The notes beneath the pieces were generated by a model that saw only the letters and a list, made by a program, of their open reading frames with translations, made no database searches and had not been told where the DNA came from. Shown here one piece after another: positions 19,996 to 29,064 of a DNA stretch of 64,000 bases. Position numbers and translations under genes: made by a program. The stretch comes from an uncultured Alistipes sp. (GTDB lineage: Bacteria; Bacteroidota; Bacteroidia; Bacteroidales; Rikenellaceae), in the NCBI GenBank assembly GCA_944321765.1, contig CALUMQ010000001.1:124001-188000 (forward strand), in the 5' to 3' direction. Each line of letters begins with the position of its first letter. The stretch's first letter is position 1.

Positions 19996-20664
19996 ATGTC
20001 AGAAGTAGCATCCCAATTGGCTCTTGTGCGACAGTCGTTGCCCGCAGGCGTGACGCTGGTCGCCGTGTCGAAAACCCACCCTGCGGAGCTGATCCGCGAA
20101 GCCTACGACGCCGGACAGCGGATCTTCGGCGAGAGCCGTCCGCAGGAGCTGCGCGAGAAGTACGAAGCGCTGCCGCGCGATATCGAGTGGCACATGATCG
20201 GCCACCTGCAGACCAACAAGGTGAAATATATCGCGCCGTTCGTGTCGCTGATCCATTCGGTCGACAGTGCCCACCTGGCCGAGGCAATCCAGAAGGAGGC
20301 CGCGAAGTGCGGTCGTGTGATCGACATCCTCTTCGAGATCCACGTGGCCGCCGAAGAGACCAAGTCGGGCTGGGATCCCGACGAATTGCGGACTTACCTT
20401 GCCGCGGATCCCATGGCGGCGCTGCCCAACCTCCGCGTGCGCGGCGTGATGGGCATCGCCACCAATACCGACGACGAGACGGTCGTCCGTCACGATTTCG
20501 AGACGCTGAAGCAGTACTTCGAGGAGTTCCGTTCCCGTTTCGGTGAGACATTCGACACCCTTTCGATGGGCATGTCGCACGACTATCGGCTGGCTGTGGC
20601 GTGCGGAGCGACGATGGTGCGCGTCGGTTCGCTGATCTTCGGCGAACGCGACTACTCGAAATAA
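19996..20664 (+). CDS. yggS: YggS-family PLP homeostasis protein
   Basis: A 222-residue single-domain alanine-racemase-fold protein that binds pyridoxal phosphate and maintains vitamin B6 and amino-acid balance without known catalysis. The PLP lysine is in LVAVSKTHPAE near residue 28, and the phosphate-binding region SMGMSHDYRLAVACGATMVRVGSLIFG is near the C-terminus. The start MSEVASQ at 19996 fits the family; upstream sequence lies in the preceding terminator. It is followed 64 bases later by proC, a pairing seen in many bacteria. Confidence 0.93.
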   Translation: MSEVASQLALVRQSLPAGVTLVAVSKTHPAELIREAYDAGQRIFGESRPQELREKYEALPRDIEWHMIGHLQTNKVKYIAPFVSLIHSVDSAHLAEAIQKEAAKCGRVIDILFEIHVAAEETKSGWDPDELRTYLAADPMAALPNLRVRGVMGIATNTDDETVVRHDFETLKQYFEEFRSRFGETFDTLSMGMSHDYRLAVACGATMVRVGSLIFGERDYSK

Positions 20665-20728
20665 CGGCATGAATAACCGCTGCGACCCTCTCTGCAGATG
20701 GTGTCGCGGCCGCAAAACGATCTCTATA

Positions 20729-21511
20729 ATGAATATCGGATTTATCGGATTCGGCAATATGGGCCAGGGCCTGGCCCGAGGACTGCTTCGCACGGGGGCT
20801 GTCTCCGCCACACAGATCGGAGCCTCGGCGCGTGACCGGGCCAAGCTGCAGCGCAATACGGAGCCATACGGATTTCGGGCCTTCGATTCGTCGGCCGACA
20901 CGGTGCGATTTGCCGACGTGGTGATCGTCGCCGTCAAACCCTACCAGGTCGAAGCGGTCGTTGCACCGCTCCGTGAACTGCTTGCGTCGAAGATCGTCGT
21001 TTCGGTGGCTGCGGGCGTGACGTTCGACGACTACGAACGGATGCTTGCCCCCGGTACGGCACACCTCTCGACGGTCCCCAATACGCCGGTAGCCGTCGGC
21101 GAGGGAATCATCGCCTGCGAACGCCGCCATTCGCTCTCTGCAACGCAATGGCAGGCCTTCGAAGAGTTGTTTTCACACGTCGGGCTGGTGCTTCCGGTCG
21201 ATACCCCGCTGCTGGGACTTGCCGGGACGATCTGCGGCTGCGGTCCGGCATTCGTGGCGATGTTCATCGAGGCGTTGGCCGATGCCGGCGTGAAGCACGG
21301 CCTCGCACGCGCCGATGCCTACCGCATGGTGAGCCAGATGATCGTCGGCACGGGGCGTCTGCAGCTCGAAACGGGGGAACATCCCGGGGTGATGAAGGAT
21401 GCGGTCTGCTCGCCGGGCGGCACGACGATCGTCGGCGTTGCGGAGCTCGAACGCAAGGGTTTCCGCGGGGCTGTGATCGACGCCATTGACGCCATTCAAC
21501 GAAAGAAGTAG
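20729..21511 (+). CDS. proC: Pyrroline-5-carboxylate reductase
   Basis: A 260-residue NAD(P)H-dependent enzyme for the last step of proline synthesis. The Rossmann loop is IGFIGFGNMGQGLARG at the N-terminus, and the C-terminal family signature is read as DAVCSPGGTTIVGVAELERKGFRGAVIDAI (residues about 220-250). The start MNIGFIGFG at 20729 is preferred over an ATG 60 bases earlier because the Rossmann strand should open the protein. It sits downstream of yggS and before a strong terminator. Confidence 0.95.
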   Translation: MNIGFIGFGNMGQGLARGLLRTGAVSATQIGASARDRAKLQRNTEPYGFRAFDSSADTVRFADVVIVAVKPYQVEAVVAPLRELLASKIVVSVAAGVTFDDYERMLAPGTAHLSTVPNTPVAVGEGIIACERRHSLSATQWQAFEELFSHVGLVLPVDTPLLGLAGTICGCGPAFVAMFIEALADAGVKHGLARADAYRMVSQMIVGTGRLQLETGEHPGVMKDAVCSPGGTTIVGVAELERKGFRGAVIDAIDAIQRKK

Positions 21512-21535
21512 CCATCCGCCGTTGCGGATACACGT

Positions 21536-21575
21536 GCGGGCCGGACATTCTCGAAGATGTCCGGCCCGCGTCCGT
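21536..21575. terminator. Terminator after proC
   Basis: Perfect 13-bp stem GCGGGCCGGACAT (21536-21548) / ATGTCCGGCCCGC (21557-21569) with an 8-base loop. The T-tract is short, but the stem is very stable. It lies between convergent proC and the M23 peptidase gene. Confidence 0.75.
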
Positions 21576-21657
21576 TTAGAGATACCTGTATGCAGTGCGA
21601 CGCGGATCGGAGTCCGCTCTCGTGTCGCGATGAGGCATCCGAAAAACCACTCCCCCG

Positions 21658-22875
21658 CTATCGGACGCGCAGCGTGCGGCCGATGCGCAGAATGGTGGTC
21701 GATTTGATGCCGTTGAGCCGGCAGATGGCCGATACGGTCGTTCCGTACTTGATGGCCAGTGCACCGAGCGTATCGCCCGAACGGATCTTGTGATAACGCA
21801 TGGCAGCCTTTTCGGCGGCCTCCTTCTTGTCCTGCTCCTCGTTGGCCACCTCGTCGTCGAAGTCCTGCCCGGCGTTGGAGTAGATGCTGAAGAACGACTT
21901 CTTCAGCAGGAAGGTCTCGCGGCACAGCATGCCGTTCTTGAAGTCGATCAGCCGCTCGGGGTCGAACGCCTGCCCGTAGTAGCGGGTCTCGAAGTGCAGG
22001 TGCGGACCTGTCGAACGTCCCGTCGAACCTCCGCGTCCGATGACCTGCCCGGCCTCGACCCACTGGTTCGGCTCCACGAGACGCTCCGAGAGGTGTCCGT
22101 AATAGGTTTCCAGCCCGTTGTCATGTCGTATGACGATGAGGTTTCCGTACCCGCTGACATATTTCGAAAGACGTACGCGGCCGCAGAAGGTGGCGTAGAT
22201 CGTGTCTCCGGTCTTGAGCGGCAGATCGACCCCCTGATGCCGGCGTCCGCGGCGCGGTCCGTACTTTCCGCGGGGGTTCACGGCCCCCTTGTAGGGATAG
22301 TGGTAACTCTTCGTCGAGTCGATCAGATCGATGACCACCGACTGAGGCATCGACGACATGTCGACCTTCTGATACGGGAAGAGCGAGTTCGTGTCCCAAT
22401 ACTTCTCGAAGATCGTGCTGTCGCGGGCTACGGCACGGTTGCGGACATACTTCCAGGTGTTGTTTCCGAAGAGAATGACATGCAGGGCGTCGTTGCCCGA
22501 GTTGAGGGTGTCGATGACCGTCAGCCCGTTCGTGTCGAACGTCGATTCGATCTGTTTGCGCTGCAGCCGCAGCTGCAGGGTGGCGATGGAGTCTGCGGCG
22601 GCCTGCTCGGGATCGACGGGTGTCGATACCTCCGTGTTGGCAATATCGCGGGCCGACATCCGGGCCTCCGCACGGTCGAGGAGACTTTGCAGCGAGTCGA
22701 TGGCGGAGCCTTGCAGATCGGTGAGACGGCGCAGCGAATCGGCCTCGGCCATTGCTTCGATGACCTGCTCCTGCAGTTCGGCCCGTGAGGGACGCGGAGT
22801 GCGGGCGCTGGCCGTTGAGGCCGCGGTCAGGATCAGAAGTATCAGGGGGTATTTTCTCATGGTACGGATTTTCAT
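21658..22875 (-). CDS. M23 peptidoglycan DD-metallopeptidase with LysM domain
   Basis: A 405-residue exported cell-wall endopeptidase. The signal peptide ends near TASTASA, and a coiled-coil-like region follows (about residues 30-100). The LytM/M23 zinc motifs are HQGVD near 212 and HLHFE near 295, both intact, so the enzyme should be active. The C-terminus is a LysM domain (YHKIRSGDTLGALAIKYG...) that binds glycan. A second possible start lies five codons in. It is the last gene of the yicC-gmk-nadD-ddl operon, alongside the D-Ala-D-Ala ligase, which fits a wall-growth role. Confidence 0.93.
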   Translation of the reverse strand: MKIRTMRKYPLILLILTAASTASARTPRPSRAELQEQVIEAMAEADSLRRLTDLQGSAIDSLQSLLDRAEARMSARDIANTEVSTPVDPEQAAADSIATLQLRLQRKQIESTFDTNGLTVIDTLNSGNDALHVILFGNNTWKYVRNRAVARDSTIFEKYWDTNSLFPYQKVDMSSMPQSVVIDLIDSTKSYHYPYKGAVNPRGKYGPRRGRRHQGVDLPLKTGDTIYATFCGRVRLSKYVSGYGNLIVIRHDNGLETYYGHLSERLVEPNQWVEAGQVIGRGGSTGRSTGPHLHFETRYYGQAFDPERLIDFKNGMLCRETFLLKKSFFSIYSNAGQDFDDEVANEEQDKKEAAEKAAMRYHKIRSGDTLGALAIKYGTTVSAICRLNGIKSTTILRIGRTLRVR

Positions 22876-22915
22876 AAAGGTTTTTCGAATACACCGGATG
22901 GTTTCCGGTTTGCAT

Positions 22916-23488
22916 CTATTGCTGTTTTATCAACTCCTCGGCGGCCTCCAGCGCCTGGTAGAACGCTTCGCCGAAGCGTCGGATGATCGGTTCGCGCAGG
23001 GCCTTGTAGACCGGGATGCCCAACTTTGCGCCGCACTTCCGGGCCGGGGCGCACACCGACCAGCGGTGGTAGTTCAGCCCGATGGTGCCGTTCGAGAAGC
23101 GCATCAGCCGGATCGGATAGAGGTGGCACGAGATTGGTTTGCGGAACGGCGTTTTGCCCTCCTGCCATGCCTTCTCGATGGCGCAGAGCGTGACGCCGTT
23201 TTCCACGTACGTGTAGGCACACTGGGCACCGTTGACGAGCGGCGTGGTCAGATCGCCCTCTTCGTCCAGTACCATGAATCCCTGCCGCTCGACGGCTTCG
23301 ACACCCTCCCCGCTCATGTAGGGGCGGTAGTTCGGGTATTCGCGGCGGAGGATCTCCACTTCGTCGGCCTCCAGCGGAGCTCCGGCGTTTCCCTCGACGC
23401 AGCAGATACCCTTGCATTGGGCCAGATCGCAGGCGAAACATTCGCGCAGCAGATCGGCGCTCACGATTTTGTCATCGATCTCGATCAT
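22916..23488 (-). CDS. DUF3109 cysteine-rich protein
   Basis: A 190-residue protein of the DUF3109 family, related to YkgJ-type CxxCxxxxCC proteins that may bind a metal or cluster. The N-terminus has CFACDLAQCKGICC and later cysteines occur in AQCAYTYVENGVTLC, SCHLYP and CAPARKC. The function is unknown. Its ATG overlaps the ddl stop (ATGA), indicating translational coupling, so MIEIDDKIVS at 23488 is a firm start; the longer frame to 23671 lies inside ddl. Confidence 0.9.
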   Translation of the reverse strand: MIEIDDKIVSADLLRECFACDLAQCKGICCVEGNAGAPLEADEVEILRREYPNYRPYMSGEGVEAVERQGFMVLDEEGDLTTPLVNGAQCAYTYVENGVTLCAIEKAWQEGKTPFRKPISCHLYPIRLMRFSNGTIGLNYHRWSVCAPARKCGAKLGIPVYKALREPIIRRFGEAFYQALEAAEELIKQQ

Positions 23489-24468
23489 TTGCGACAGGTA
23501 TCGGCGATGATCAGGTCGTAGAGATCTCCGAGTGACAAGCCCATTTCGCGGGCCTGCTTCGGCACGATGCTTCCGGCGCTCATGCCCGGGATGGAGTTGA
23601 GCTCGATGAAATAGGGTTTTCCCTCGGGGGTCACGATGAAGTCGACCCTCACGACTCCCGAGCAGCGGCACGTGAGATATGCCTCACGTGTCATCCGGTT
23701 CAACTCGGCGCGCACCTCGTCCGGGATCTGCGCCGGGGTGATCTCTTCGGAGCGTCCGGCGGTGTACTTGGCCTCGTAGTCGAAGAAGTCTTTCTTCGGG
23801 ACGATCTCCGTAATGGGGAATATATACTCCTTTTCGCGGGTGATGAGGATTCCGCAACCCATCTCGCGCCCCGGGATGCACTCCTCGATGAGGATCTCGT
23901 CGCCCTGGGCGAACGCGACGTCGATGGCTGCCGGGAGCTCCTCGGCCGTGTGGACCTTCGTCACGCCGAACGACGAGCCGTTGGCATTAGGCTTCACGAA
24001 GAGCGGCAGTCCCAGCTCCCCGACGATCTGCGTCGTGTCATAGGTCTCACCGCGGCGCAGGAACCGCTCGCGGGCGAGGTTTACCCGCCCGGCCAGCGTG
24101 CGCTTGGTGGTGATCTTGTCGAAGGTTACGACCGACGAGACCATCGAGCACGACGAGTAGGGAATGCCCATCATGTCGAGATATCCCTGCATGCGGCCGT
24201 CCTCGCCGGGCGTGCCGTGGATGAGGATCAACGCATAGTCGAATATCTTGTGCTCTCCGTCGATCGTGATCGAGAAGTCGTTCTTGTCTACCTCCCAGCG
24301 GCGTCCGTCGGGGGTCGTGCAGTGCCAGTCGCGGTGATGGATATCGACGACCGTGATGTCGTATTTCGTGTGATCGAGCGCCGCTTCGATCTGTGCGGCG
24401 CTCTGGAGGGCGATTTCCCGTTCGGGGGAGTCCCCGCCCGCCAGAAGGGCTATTTTCAGTCTTGCCAT
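23485..24468 (-). CDS. ddl: D-alanine-D-alanine ligase
   Basis: A 327-residue ATP-grasp ligase making the D-Ala-D-Ala dipeptide for peptidoglycan. The N-terminal LLAGGDSPEREIALQSA loop binds substrate, and the ATP-grasp core includes LPLFVKPNANGSSFGVTKV (near 155-173) and EECIPGREMGCGIL. The C-terminal Mg and substrate segment is RVDFIVTPEGKPYFIELNSIPGMSAGSIVP. Start MARLKIALLAGG at 24468 is 1 base after the nadD stop. It overlaps the next gene by 4 bases. Confidence 0.95.
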   Translation of the reverse strand: MARLKIALLAGGDSPEREIALQSAAQIEAALDHTKYDITVVDIHHRDWHCTTPDGRRWEVDKNDFSITIDGEHKIFDYALILIHGTPGEDGRMQGYLDMMGIPYSSCSMVSSVVTFDKITTKRTLAGRVNLARERFLRRGETYDTTQIVGELGLPLFVKPNANGSSFGVTKVHTAEELPAAIDVAFAQGDEILIEECIPGREMGCGILITREKEYIFPITEIVPKKDFFDYEAKYTAGRSEEITPAQIPDEVRAELNRMTREAYLTCRCSGVVRVDFIVTPEGKPYFIELNSIPGMSAGSIVPKQAREMGLSLGDLYDLIIADTCRK

Positions 24469-24469
24469 T

Positions 24470-25282
24470 TCAGGGATTGTATATGTCTTTGTATCGGAAT
24501 TCGAGAATCTCCTGCACCATGCGTGCATACTGCCCCGCCTCGACGTGTCCGGCATCGAGACGCAGCACGGCGTTGAAGTCGTTCAGGGCCGGGCCCCACG
24601 CTCCCATGCGGTAGTGGAGCTTTCCGCGCTCGACGAGCAGCTCCACGTTCCGCGGTTCGGCGGTGATCCGCTCCGAGAGAGCTTCGATGCGCCGGGCGGG
24701 ACTCCATAACCCCTTTTTGCGGATGTAGTCGATCACTCCCCCGGGGAGCATCTCCCCCACGTCCTCGCCGCGGGAAAGCCGCTCGCGGATCTCCGTTGCC
24801 GCGAAATCCTGCAGCGGAGCGTCGTCGAGACGCGTCACGCGCTTTCCGCACTCCGCCGTAGCCACTCCGCGCCGCGGATAGACATAGATCGGATATTCGA
24901 GGATGCGTTCGTACTCCTTCCATCCGTCGAGGCGTGCGAGCTGATCTTCGCCCATGAGGATCGAGAATCGCATCTGTCCGCCGGCCACCTCTTCGAGATA
25001 GCGCAGCGTGTCAATCGTGTAGGAGGGTCTTGGCAGCAGGAACTCCACGGCCGAGGGCTTGATCCGTTCCGGATAGCGCGAGGCGGCGCAGGCGATCTCG
25101 GCCATCTCGAAGCGGTCGAGCTCCGGAGCCAGCTCCTCCTGCTGCTTGTAGGGGCTTTGCGGCGAGACGATGAGCACGACCTCGTCGCACAGCTTCCGTT
25201 CGATGACGAACTCCGCCAGGGCGATGTGTCCTTTGTGAATCGGGTTGAACGACCCGAAATAGAGCATGACGTTTTTTTTCAT
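24470..25282 (-). CDS. nadD: Nicotinate-nucleotide adenylyltransferase with C-terminal TPR extension
   Basis: NadD adenylates nicotinate mononucleotide in NAD synthesis. Residues 1-195 form the nucleotidyltransferase: MLYFGSFNPIHKGH gives the (H/T)xGH motif, followed by SPQSPYK, LMGEDQLARLDGW, and the late ATP-site segment ISSTxxR-like ATEIRERLSRGED. The family is normally about 190-200 residues; here about 70 more follow, with a tetratricopeptide-like pattern (NVELLVERGKLHYRMGAWGPALNDFNAVLRLDAGHVEAG), possibly for protein contact. It lies between gmk and ddl in one operon, 17 bases after gmk. Confidence 0.93.
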   Translation of the reverse strand: MKKNVMLYFGSFNPIHKGHIALAEFVIERKLCDEVVLIVSPQSPYKQQEELAPELDRFEMAEIACAASRYPERIKPSAVEFLLPRPSYTIDTLRYLEEVAGGQMRFSILMGEDQLARLDGWKEYERILEYPIYVYPRRGVATAECGKRVTRLDDAPLQDFAATEIRERLSRGEDVGEMLPGGVIDYIRKKGLWSPARRIEALSERITAEPRNVELLVERGKLHYRMGAWGPALNDFNAVLRLDAGHVEAGQYARMVQEILEFRYKDIYNP

Positions 25283-25299
25283 CTTGGATATCCCGGAAT

Positions 25300-25863
25300 T
25301 TATCGGGCCATGAACGCGTCGAGAATTGCACGAGTTTCGGCCACGGCCTCTTCGAGGCGGTCGTTGACCACCACGTGGTCGAACTCCGGGGCCTTGGTCA
25401 GTTCGAACGACGCCTTGGCCACGCGGCGTTCGATCACCTCCGGGGCGTCGGTTCCGCGCGTGACGAGCCGCCGGCGGAGCTCCTCGATCGAGGGGGGCAT
25501 GATGAATACCGAGCAGGCGTCGTTGCCGAAGATTCGCTTGAGGTTGATGCCGCCCATGACGTCGACGTCGAAGACGATCACGTGTTTTTTTGCCCAGATG
25601 CGCTCCACCTCACTGCGCAGCGTTCCGTAGCAGGTTCCGGCGTAGACCTCCTCCCACTCGACGAAGCGACCTTCGGCCACGGCCTGACGGAAAGCCTCCT
25701 GCGAGAGGAAATAGTAGTCTACCCCATCCTGTTCCTGCCCGCGGGGAGCGCGGCTGGTAGCCGATATCGAGAACTCCAGCTGCGGATAGATCTCCAGCAG
25801 ACGATGTACGATGGTTGTCTTGCCCGATCCGCTCGGGGCGGAGAATATGAGGACCTTTCCCAT
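25300..25863 (-). CDS. gmk: Guanylate kinase
   Basis: A 187-residue enzyme phosphorylating GMP to GDP. The P-loop is SAPSGSGKTTI (residues about 7-17), and the GMP-binding segment is SATSRAPRGQEQDGVDYYFLS with FVEWEEVYAGTCYGT. Length and motif order match the bacterial family. It follows yicC by 17 bases and precedes nadD by 17, so all three are probably read from one transcript starting before yicC. Confidence 0.96.
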   Translation of the reverse strand: MGKVLIFSAPSGSGKTTIVHRLLEIYPQLEFSISATSRAPRGQEQDGVDYYFLSQEAFRQAVAEGRFVEWEEVYAGTCYGTLRSEVERIWAKKHVIVFDVDVMGGINLKRIFGNDACSVFIMPPSIEELRRRLVTRGTDAPEVIERRVAKASFELTKAPEFDHVVVNDRLEEAVAETRAILDAFMAR

Positions 25864-25880
25864 GATGATTCTCTTGATTT

Positions 25881-26765
25881 TCAGAGCAGGTTGAGGACCT
25901 GTTCCTTGATTTTTTCCAGCTCGTCCTTCATCTTCACGACGAGGATCTGCATGTTCGATTCGTTGGATTTCGAGCCAAGGGTGTTGATCTCTCGGCCCAT
26001 CTCCTGGGCAATGAATCCCAGCTTGCGTCCGGGAGCCTCCTCCGAGGCTGCCACCTCGCGGAAGTAGCGGCAGTGGTTCGTCAGGCGCACCTTCTCCTCG
26101 GTGATGTCGAGTTTTTCGAGGTAGAAGATCATCTCCTGCTCCAGCCGGTTGCGGTCGACGTCCACGGGAAGTTTTGCAAGGTTGTCGAGGATCCGCGCGC
26201 GGATGTTCTCCGTGCGTGCCTTCTCAAAGGGCTCGACCTGGTTCTTGTACTCCTCGATCAGGTCGACGCGGCGCAGCAGGTCGGCGATCAGCGTGGCACC
26301 CTCCTGCTCGCGGAAAGCGTCGAGGTGTGCGGCGGCCGACTCCACGGCGGCCAACAGCGCCTCGTGCTCCTCGTCGGAGATGACTTCGGTTTCGGTGGCC
26401 ACCACGTCCGGCAGACGCATGAGGACTTGGGTGGCTACGGCATCCCATTCCGGAGTGTCGGTCGTCAGCCCGGCGGCCCGGGCCGTTTCGCGCAACTGCT
26501 GTGCGTAGGCTGCGAAGACTTCGCGATTGATGTGTGCCGAGGTCTCGGCCGCCTGGGCCTCCACCGAGACGAAGAGGTCTACTTTTCCACGCTGGAGCGC
26601 CTTGGCCACGAGCGTGCGGATTTCGTATTCTGCCTGCCGGTAGATGGAGGGCAGACGCAGGGCGAGATCCAACTGTTTGGAGTTCAGCGAGCGGATCTCA
26701 ACGGATATTTTCTTGTTTTGGAAAGCGGCCTCGCCTTTTCCGAAGCCGGTCATGGATTTTACCAT
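25881..26765 (-). CDS. yicC: YicC-family endoribonuclease-like protein
   Basis: A 294-residue protein of the YicC/YloC family with the N-terminal signature KSMTGFGKGEAAFQNKKISVEIRSLNSKQLD (residues about 3-33) and the C-terminal DUF1732 segment GRKLGFIAQEMGREINTLGSKSNES. Family members are endoribonucleases in several bacteria. The start MVKSMTGFG at 26765 is chosen over a frame running back to 26810, because the family begins at this motif. It heads the operon with gmk, its usual neighbour. Confidence 0.94.
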   Translation of the reverse strand: MVKSMTGFGKGEAAFQNKKISVEIRSLNSKQLDLALRLPSIYRQAEYEIRTLVAKALQRGKVDLFVSVEAQAAETSAHINREVFAAYAQQLRETARAAGLTTDTPEWDAVATQVLMRLPDVVATETEVISDEEHEALLAAVESAAAHLDAFREQEGATLIADLLRRVDLIEEYKNQVEPFEKARTENIRARILDNLAKLPVDVDRNRLEQEMIFYLEKLDITEEKVRLTNHCRYFREVAASEEAPGRKLGFIAQEMGREINTLGSKSNESNMQILVVKMKDELEKIKEQVLNLL

Positions 26766-26787
26766 AGGAAAGGGATTTATTTGCCGA

Positions 26788-26795
26788 CAAAAATA
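26788..26795 (-). promoter_or_regulatory. -7 promoter box for the yicC-gmk-nadD-ddl operon
   Basis: TATTTTTG on the minus strand, 22 bases before the yicC ATG. An inverted repeat TGCCGAC (26782-26788) / GTCGGCA (26816-26822) brackets the region. Confidence 0.5.
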
Positions 26796-26854
26796 ATAAA
26801 AACTCTTCAAAAAGCGTCGGCACGGAGAGGGGTAATGAAAATTATTGGACTACA

Positions 26855-26897
26855 TTTGGAAATCTGGAAAAAAATTCCTTCATTTGTGTTAGCTAAC
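26855..26897 (+). promoter_or_regulatory. serC promoter with a palindrome at the start site
   Basis: A -33-like TTTG (26855-26858), 20 bases, then a -7-like TTCATTTG (26879-26886; one mismatch to TAnnTTTG). The perfect 10-base palindrome GTTAGCTAAC (26888-26897) sits where transcription should start and could be an operator. An alternative -7 is TACATTTG at 26851-26858. Confidence 0.45.
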
Positions 26898-26936
26898 TAA
26901 CAATAGCGTCTCAGAGATCTTTCAAATCCAAGAATT

Positions 26937-28010
26937 ATGAAAAAGCACAATTTCAATGCGGGACCTTCCATTCTGGCGGACGAGGTCATCGAAAAGGCGG
27001 CACAGGCGGTTCTGGACTTCAACGGTTCGGGTCTGTCGATACTTTCGATCTCCCACCGGACGAAGGATTTCGACAACGTGATGGCCGATGCCGATGCCCT
27101 GTTCCGGGAGCTGCTTCACATTCCCGACAACTACAAAATCATCTACCTGGGCGGCGGCGCCAGTACCTATTTTTATCAGATTCCCGCCAACTTTCTGGGC
27201 AAGAAGGCCGGTTATGTGAACACGGGCGTCTGGTCGAAGAAGGCCATCAAGGAGGCGAAGCGTTACGGCGAGGTGGAGGTGCTTGCTACGTCCGAGGACC
27301 GCAACTTCACCTATATTCCGAAGGGCTTTGCCATTCCCGCCGATCTGGATTATGTGCATATCACCTCGAACAATACGATCTATGGTACGGAGTATCACGA
27401 AGATCTCGACTCTCCCGTTCCGCTGATCGCCGACATGTCGTCGGACATTCTTTCGCGCCCGGTCGACGTGACGAAGTACGCCATGATCTATGGCGGAGCG
27501 CAGAAGAACCTCGCTCCGGCGGGTGTGGCCTTCGGCATCATCCGCGAGGACATGCTCGACCGCATCGTGCGCGACCTTCCGACGATGATGTCCTACCGCA
27601 CGCACGTCGAGAACAACTCGATGTTCAACACCCCTCCCGTATTCCCGATCTATGTGCTCATGGAGACGCTGCGCTGGCTGAAGTCGATCGGCGGAGTTCC
27701 CGAAATCTACCGCCGCAATCAGGAGAAGGCCGCGCTGCTGTACGACGAGATCGACCGCAACCCGTTGTTCCGCGGCACGGTGGAGAAGGAGGACCGCTCG
27801 CTGATGAACATCTGCTTCGTCATGCAGGAGGGCTATGAGGATCTTGCTCCGGAGTTCCTGGAGTTCACCAAGAGCCGCGATATCGTGGGCATCAAGGGCC
27901 ATCGTCTGGTGGGCGGATTCCGCGCCTCGTGCTACAACGCCCTGCCGATCGAGAGTGTCCGCGTATTGGTGGAGTGCATGCAGGAGTTTGCGGCCAAGCA
28001 CGCCAAATAA
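26937..28010 (+). CDS. serC: Phosphoserine aminotransferase
   Basis: A 357-residue PLP enzyme converting 3-phosphohydroxypyruvate to phosphoserine in serine synthesis, and also acting in PLP synthesis in some bacteria. Family landmarks are the N-terminal [12 protein letters not shown], the [12 protein letters not shown] loop near residue 76, the PLP lysine in [11 protein letters not shown] near 190, and the C-terminal [18 protein letters not shown]. It is followed by serA and a DUF1015 gene, a common Bacteroidales set for serine metabolism. Confidence 0.96.
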   Translation: MKKHNFNAGPSILADEVIEKAAQAVLDFNGSGLSILSISHRTKDFDNVMADADALFRELLHIPDNYKIIYLGGGASTYFYQIPANFLGKKAGYVNTGVWSKKAIKEAKRYGEVEVLATSEDRNFTYIPKGFAIPADLDYVHITSNNTIYGTEYHEDLDSPVPLIADMSSDILSRPVDVTKYAMIYGGAQKNLAPAGVAFGIIREDMLDRIVRDLPTMMSYRTHVENNSMFNTPPVFPIYVLMETLRWLKSIGGVPEIYRRNQEKAALLYDEIDRNPLFRGTVEKEDRSLMNICFVMQEGYEDLAPEFLEFTKSRDIVGIKGHRLVGGFRASCYNALPIESVRVLVECMQEFAAKHAK

Positions 28011-28121
28011 CGGATTCTCATGCCATTTGTGACGTGTGTTCCGGCTGGCTATGACACCCTCACGGGCGAAGTGAAGGCCTGGGACTATACCGAAGTGTTG
28101 AATGTTGAAATCTTGAAAGCT

Positions 28122-29045
28122 ATGAAAATATTGGTTGCAACCGAGAAGCCCTTTGCGAAGAAGGCCGTCGACGGCATCCGTGAGATCGTCGAAGGGGCCG
28201 GCTACGAACTGGCGCTGCTCGAGAAATATACCGACAAGGGACAGCTGCTCGAGGCTGTTGCCGATGCCGACGCGCTGATCATCCGCAGCGACAAGGTAAC
28301 TGCCGAGGTGATTGCCGCCGCGAAGAACCTGCGTATTGTCGTGCGCGCCGGAGCGGGCTATGACAACGTCGATCTGGCCGCCGCCACCGAGCGCGGCATC
28401 GTGGTGATGAATACCCCGGGCCAGAACTCCAATGCCGTGGCGGAATTGGCCATTGCGATGATGATCTACATGTCGCGCAACCGCTTTACGCCGGGTACGG
28501 GAACGGAGATTCAGGGCAAGACGCTGGGCATCCACGCCTACGGACATGTCGGCCGGCTGGTTGGCTGCAAGGGCAAGGCGCTGGGCATGCATGTCATCGC
28601 CTATGATCCGTTCATTGCCGACGAGGCGGTCTTTACGGCCGACGGCGTTGAAAAGGTCTCCTCGGTCGAGGAGCTTTACAAACGCTCCGACTTTCTTTCG
28701 CTGCATATCCCTGCCACGAACGAAACCAAAGGCTCGATCGGCTATAAACTGCTGATGTCGATGCCCAAGGGGGCTACGTTGGTGAACACCGCCCGCAAGG
28801 AGGTGATCGACGAGGCCGGATTGATGCAGGCCCTCACGGAGCGCGAGGATCTGAAGTACATCACCGACATTGCTGCGGGGAACCAGGCCGAACTGGACGA
28901 GAAGTTCGGCAAGCGGGTCTTCGCCACGCCGAAGAAGATGGGCGCCGAGACTGCCGAAGCCAACATCAATGCAGGCTTGGCCGCCGCGCGTCAGATTGTC
29001 GACTTCCTGAAGACCGGGAACCGGAAATTCCAGGTCAACAAGTAA
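28122..29045 (+). CDS. serA: D-3-phosphoglycerate dehydrogenase, lysine-type
   Basis: A 307-residue NAD-dependent dehydrogenase for the first step of serine synthesis, with no ACT or other regulatory domain. Seen: the substrate segment VRAGAGYDNVDL, the dinucleotide loop GIHAYGHVGR, and the catalytic Arg in NTARKEVIDE. Where most D-2-hydroxyacid dehydrogenases have the catalytic His, this one reads FATPKKMGAETAEAN, as in the short lysine-type PGDHs known from Bacteroidota and Entamoeba. The start MKILVATEKPFA at 28122 follows serC by 111 bases; an upstream in-frame ATG at 28020 gives a non-homologous extension. Confidence 0.93.
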   Translation: MKILVATEKPFAKKAVDGIREIVEGAGYELALLEKYTDKGQLLEAVADADALIIRSDKVTAEVIAAAKNLRIVVRAGAGYDNVDLAAATERGIVVMNTPGQNSNAVAELAIAMMIYMSRNRFTPGTGTEIQGKTLGIHAYGHVGRLVGCKGKALGMHVIAYDPFIADEAVFTADGVEKVSSVEELYKRSDFLSLHIPATNETKGSIGYKLLMSMPKGATLVNTARKEVIDEAGLMQALTEREDLKYITDIAAGNQAELDEKFGKRVFATPKKMGAETAEANINAGLAAARQIVDFLKTGNRKFQVNK

Positions 29046-29064
29046 CAGCCAAAACCGAAAGACG

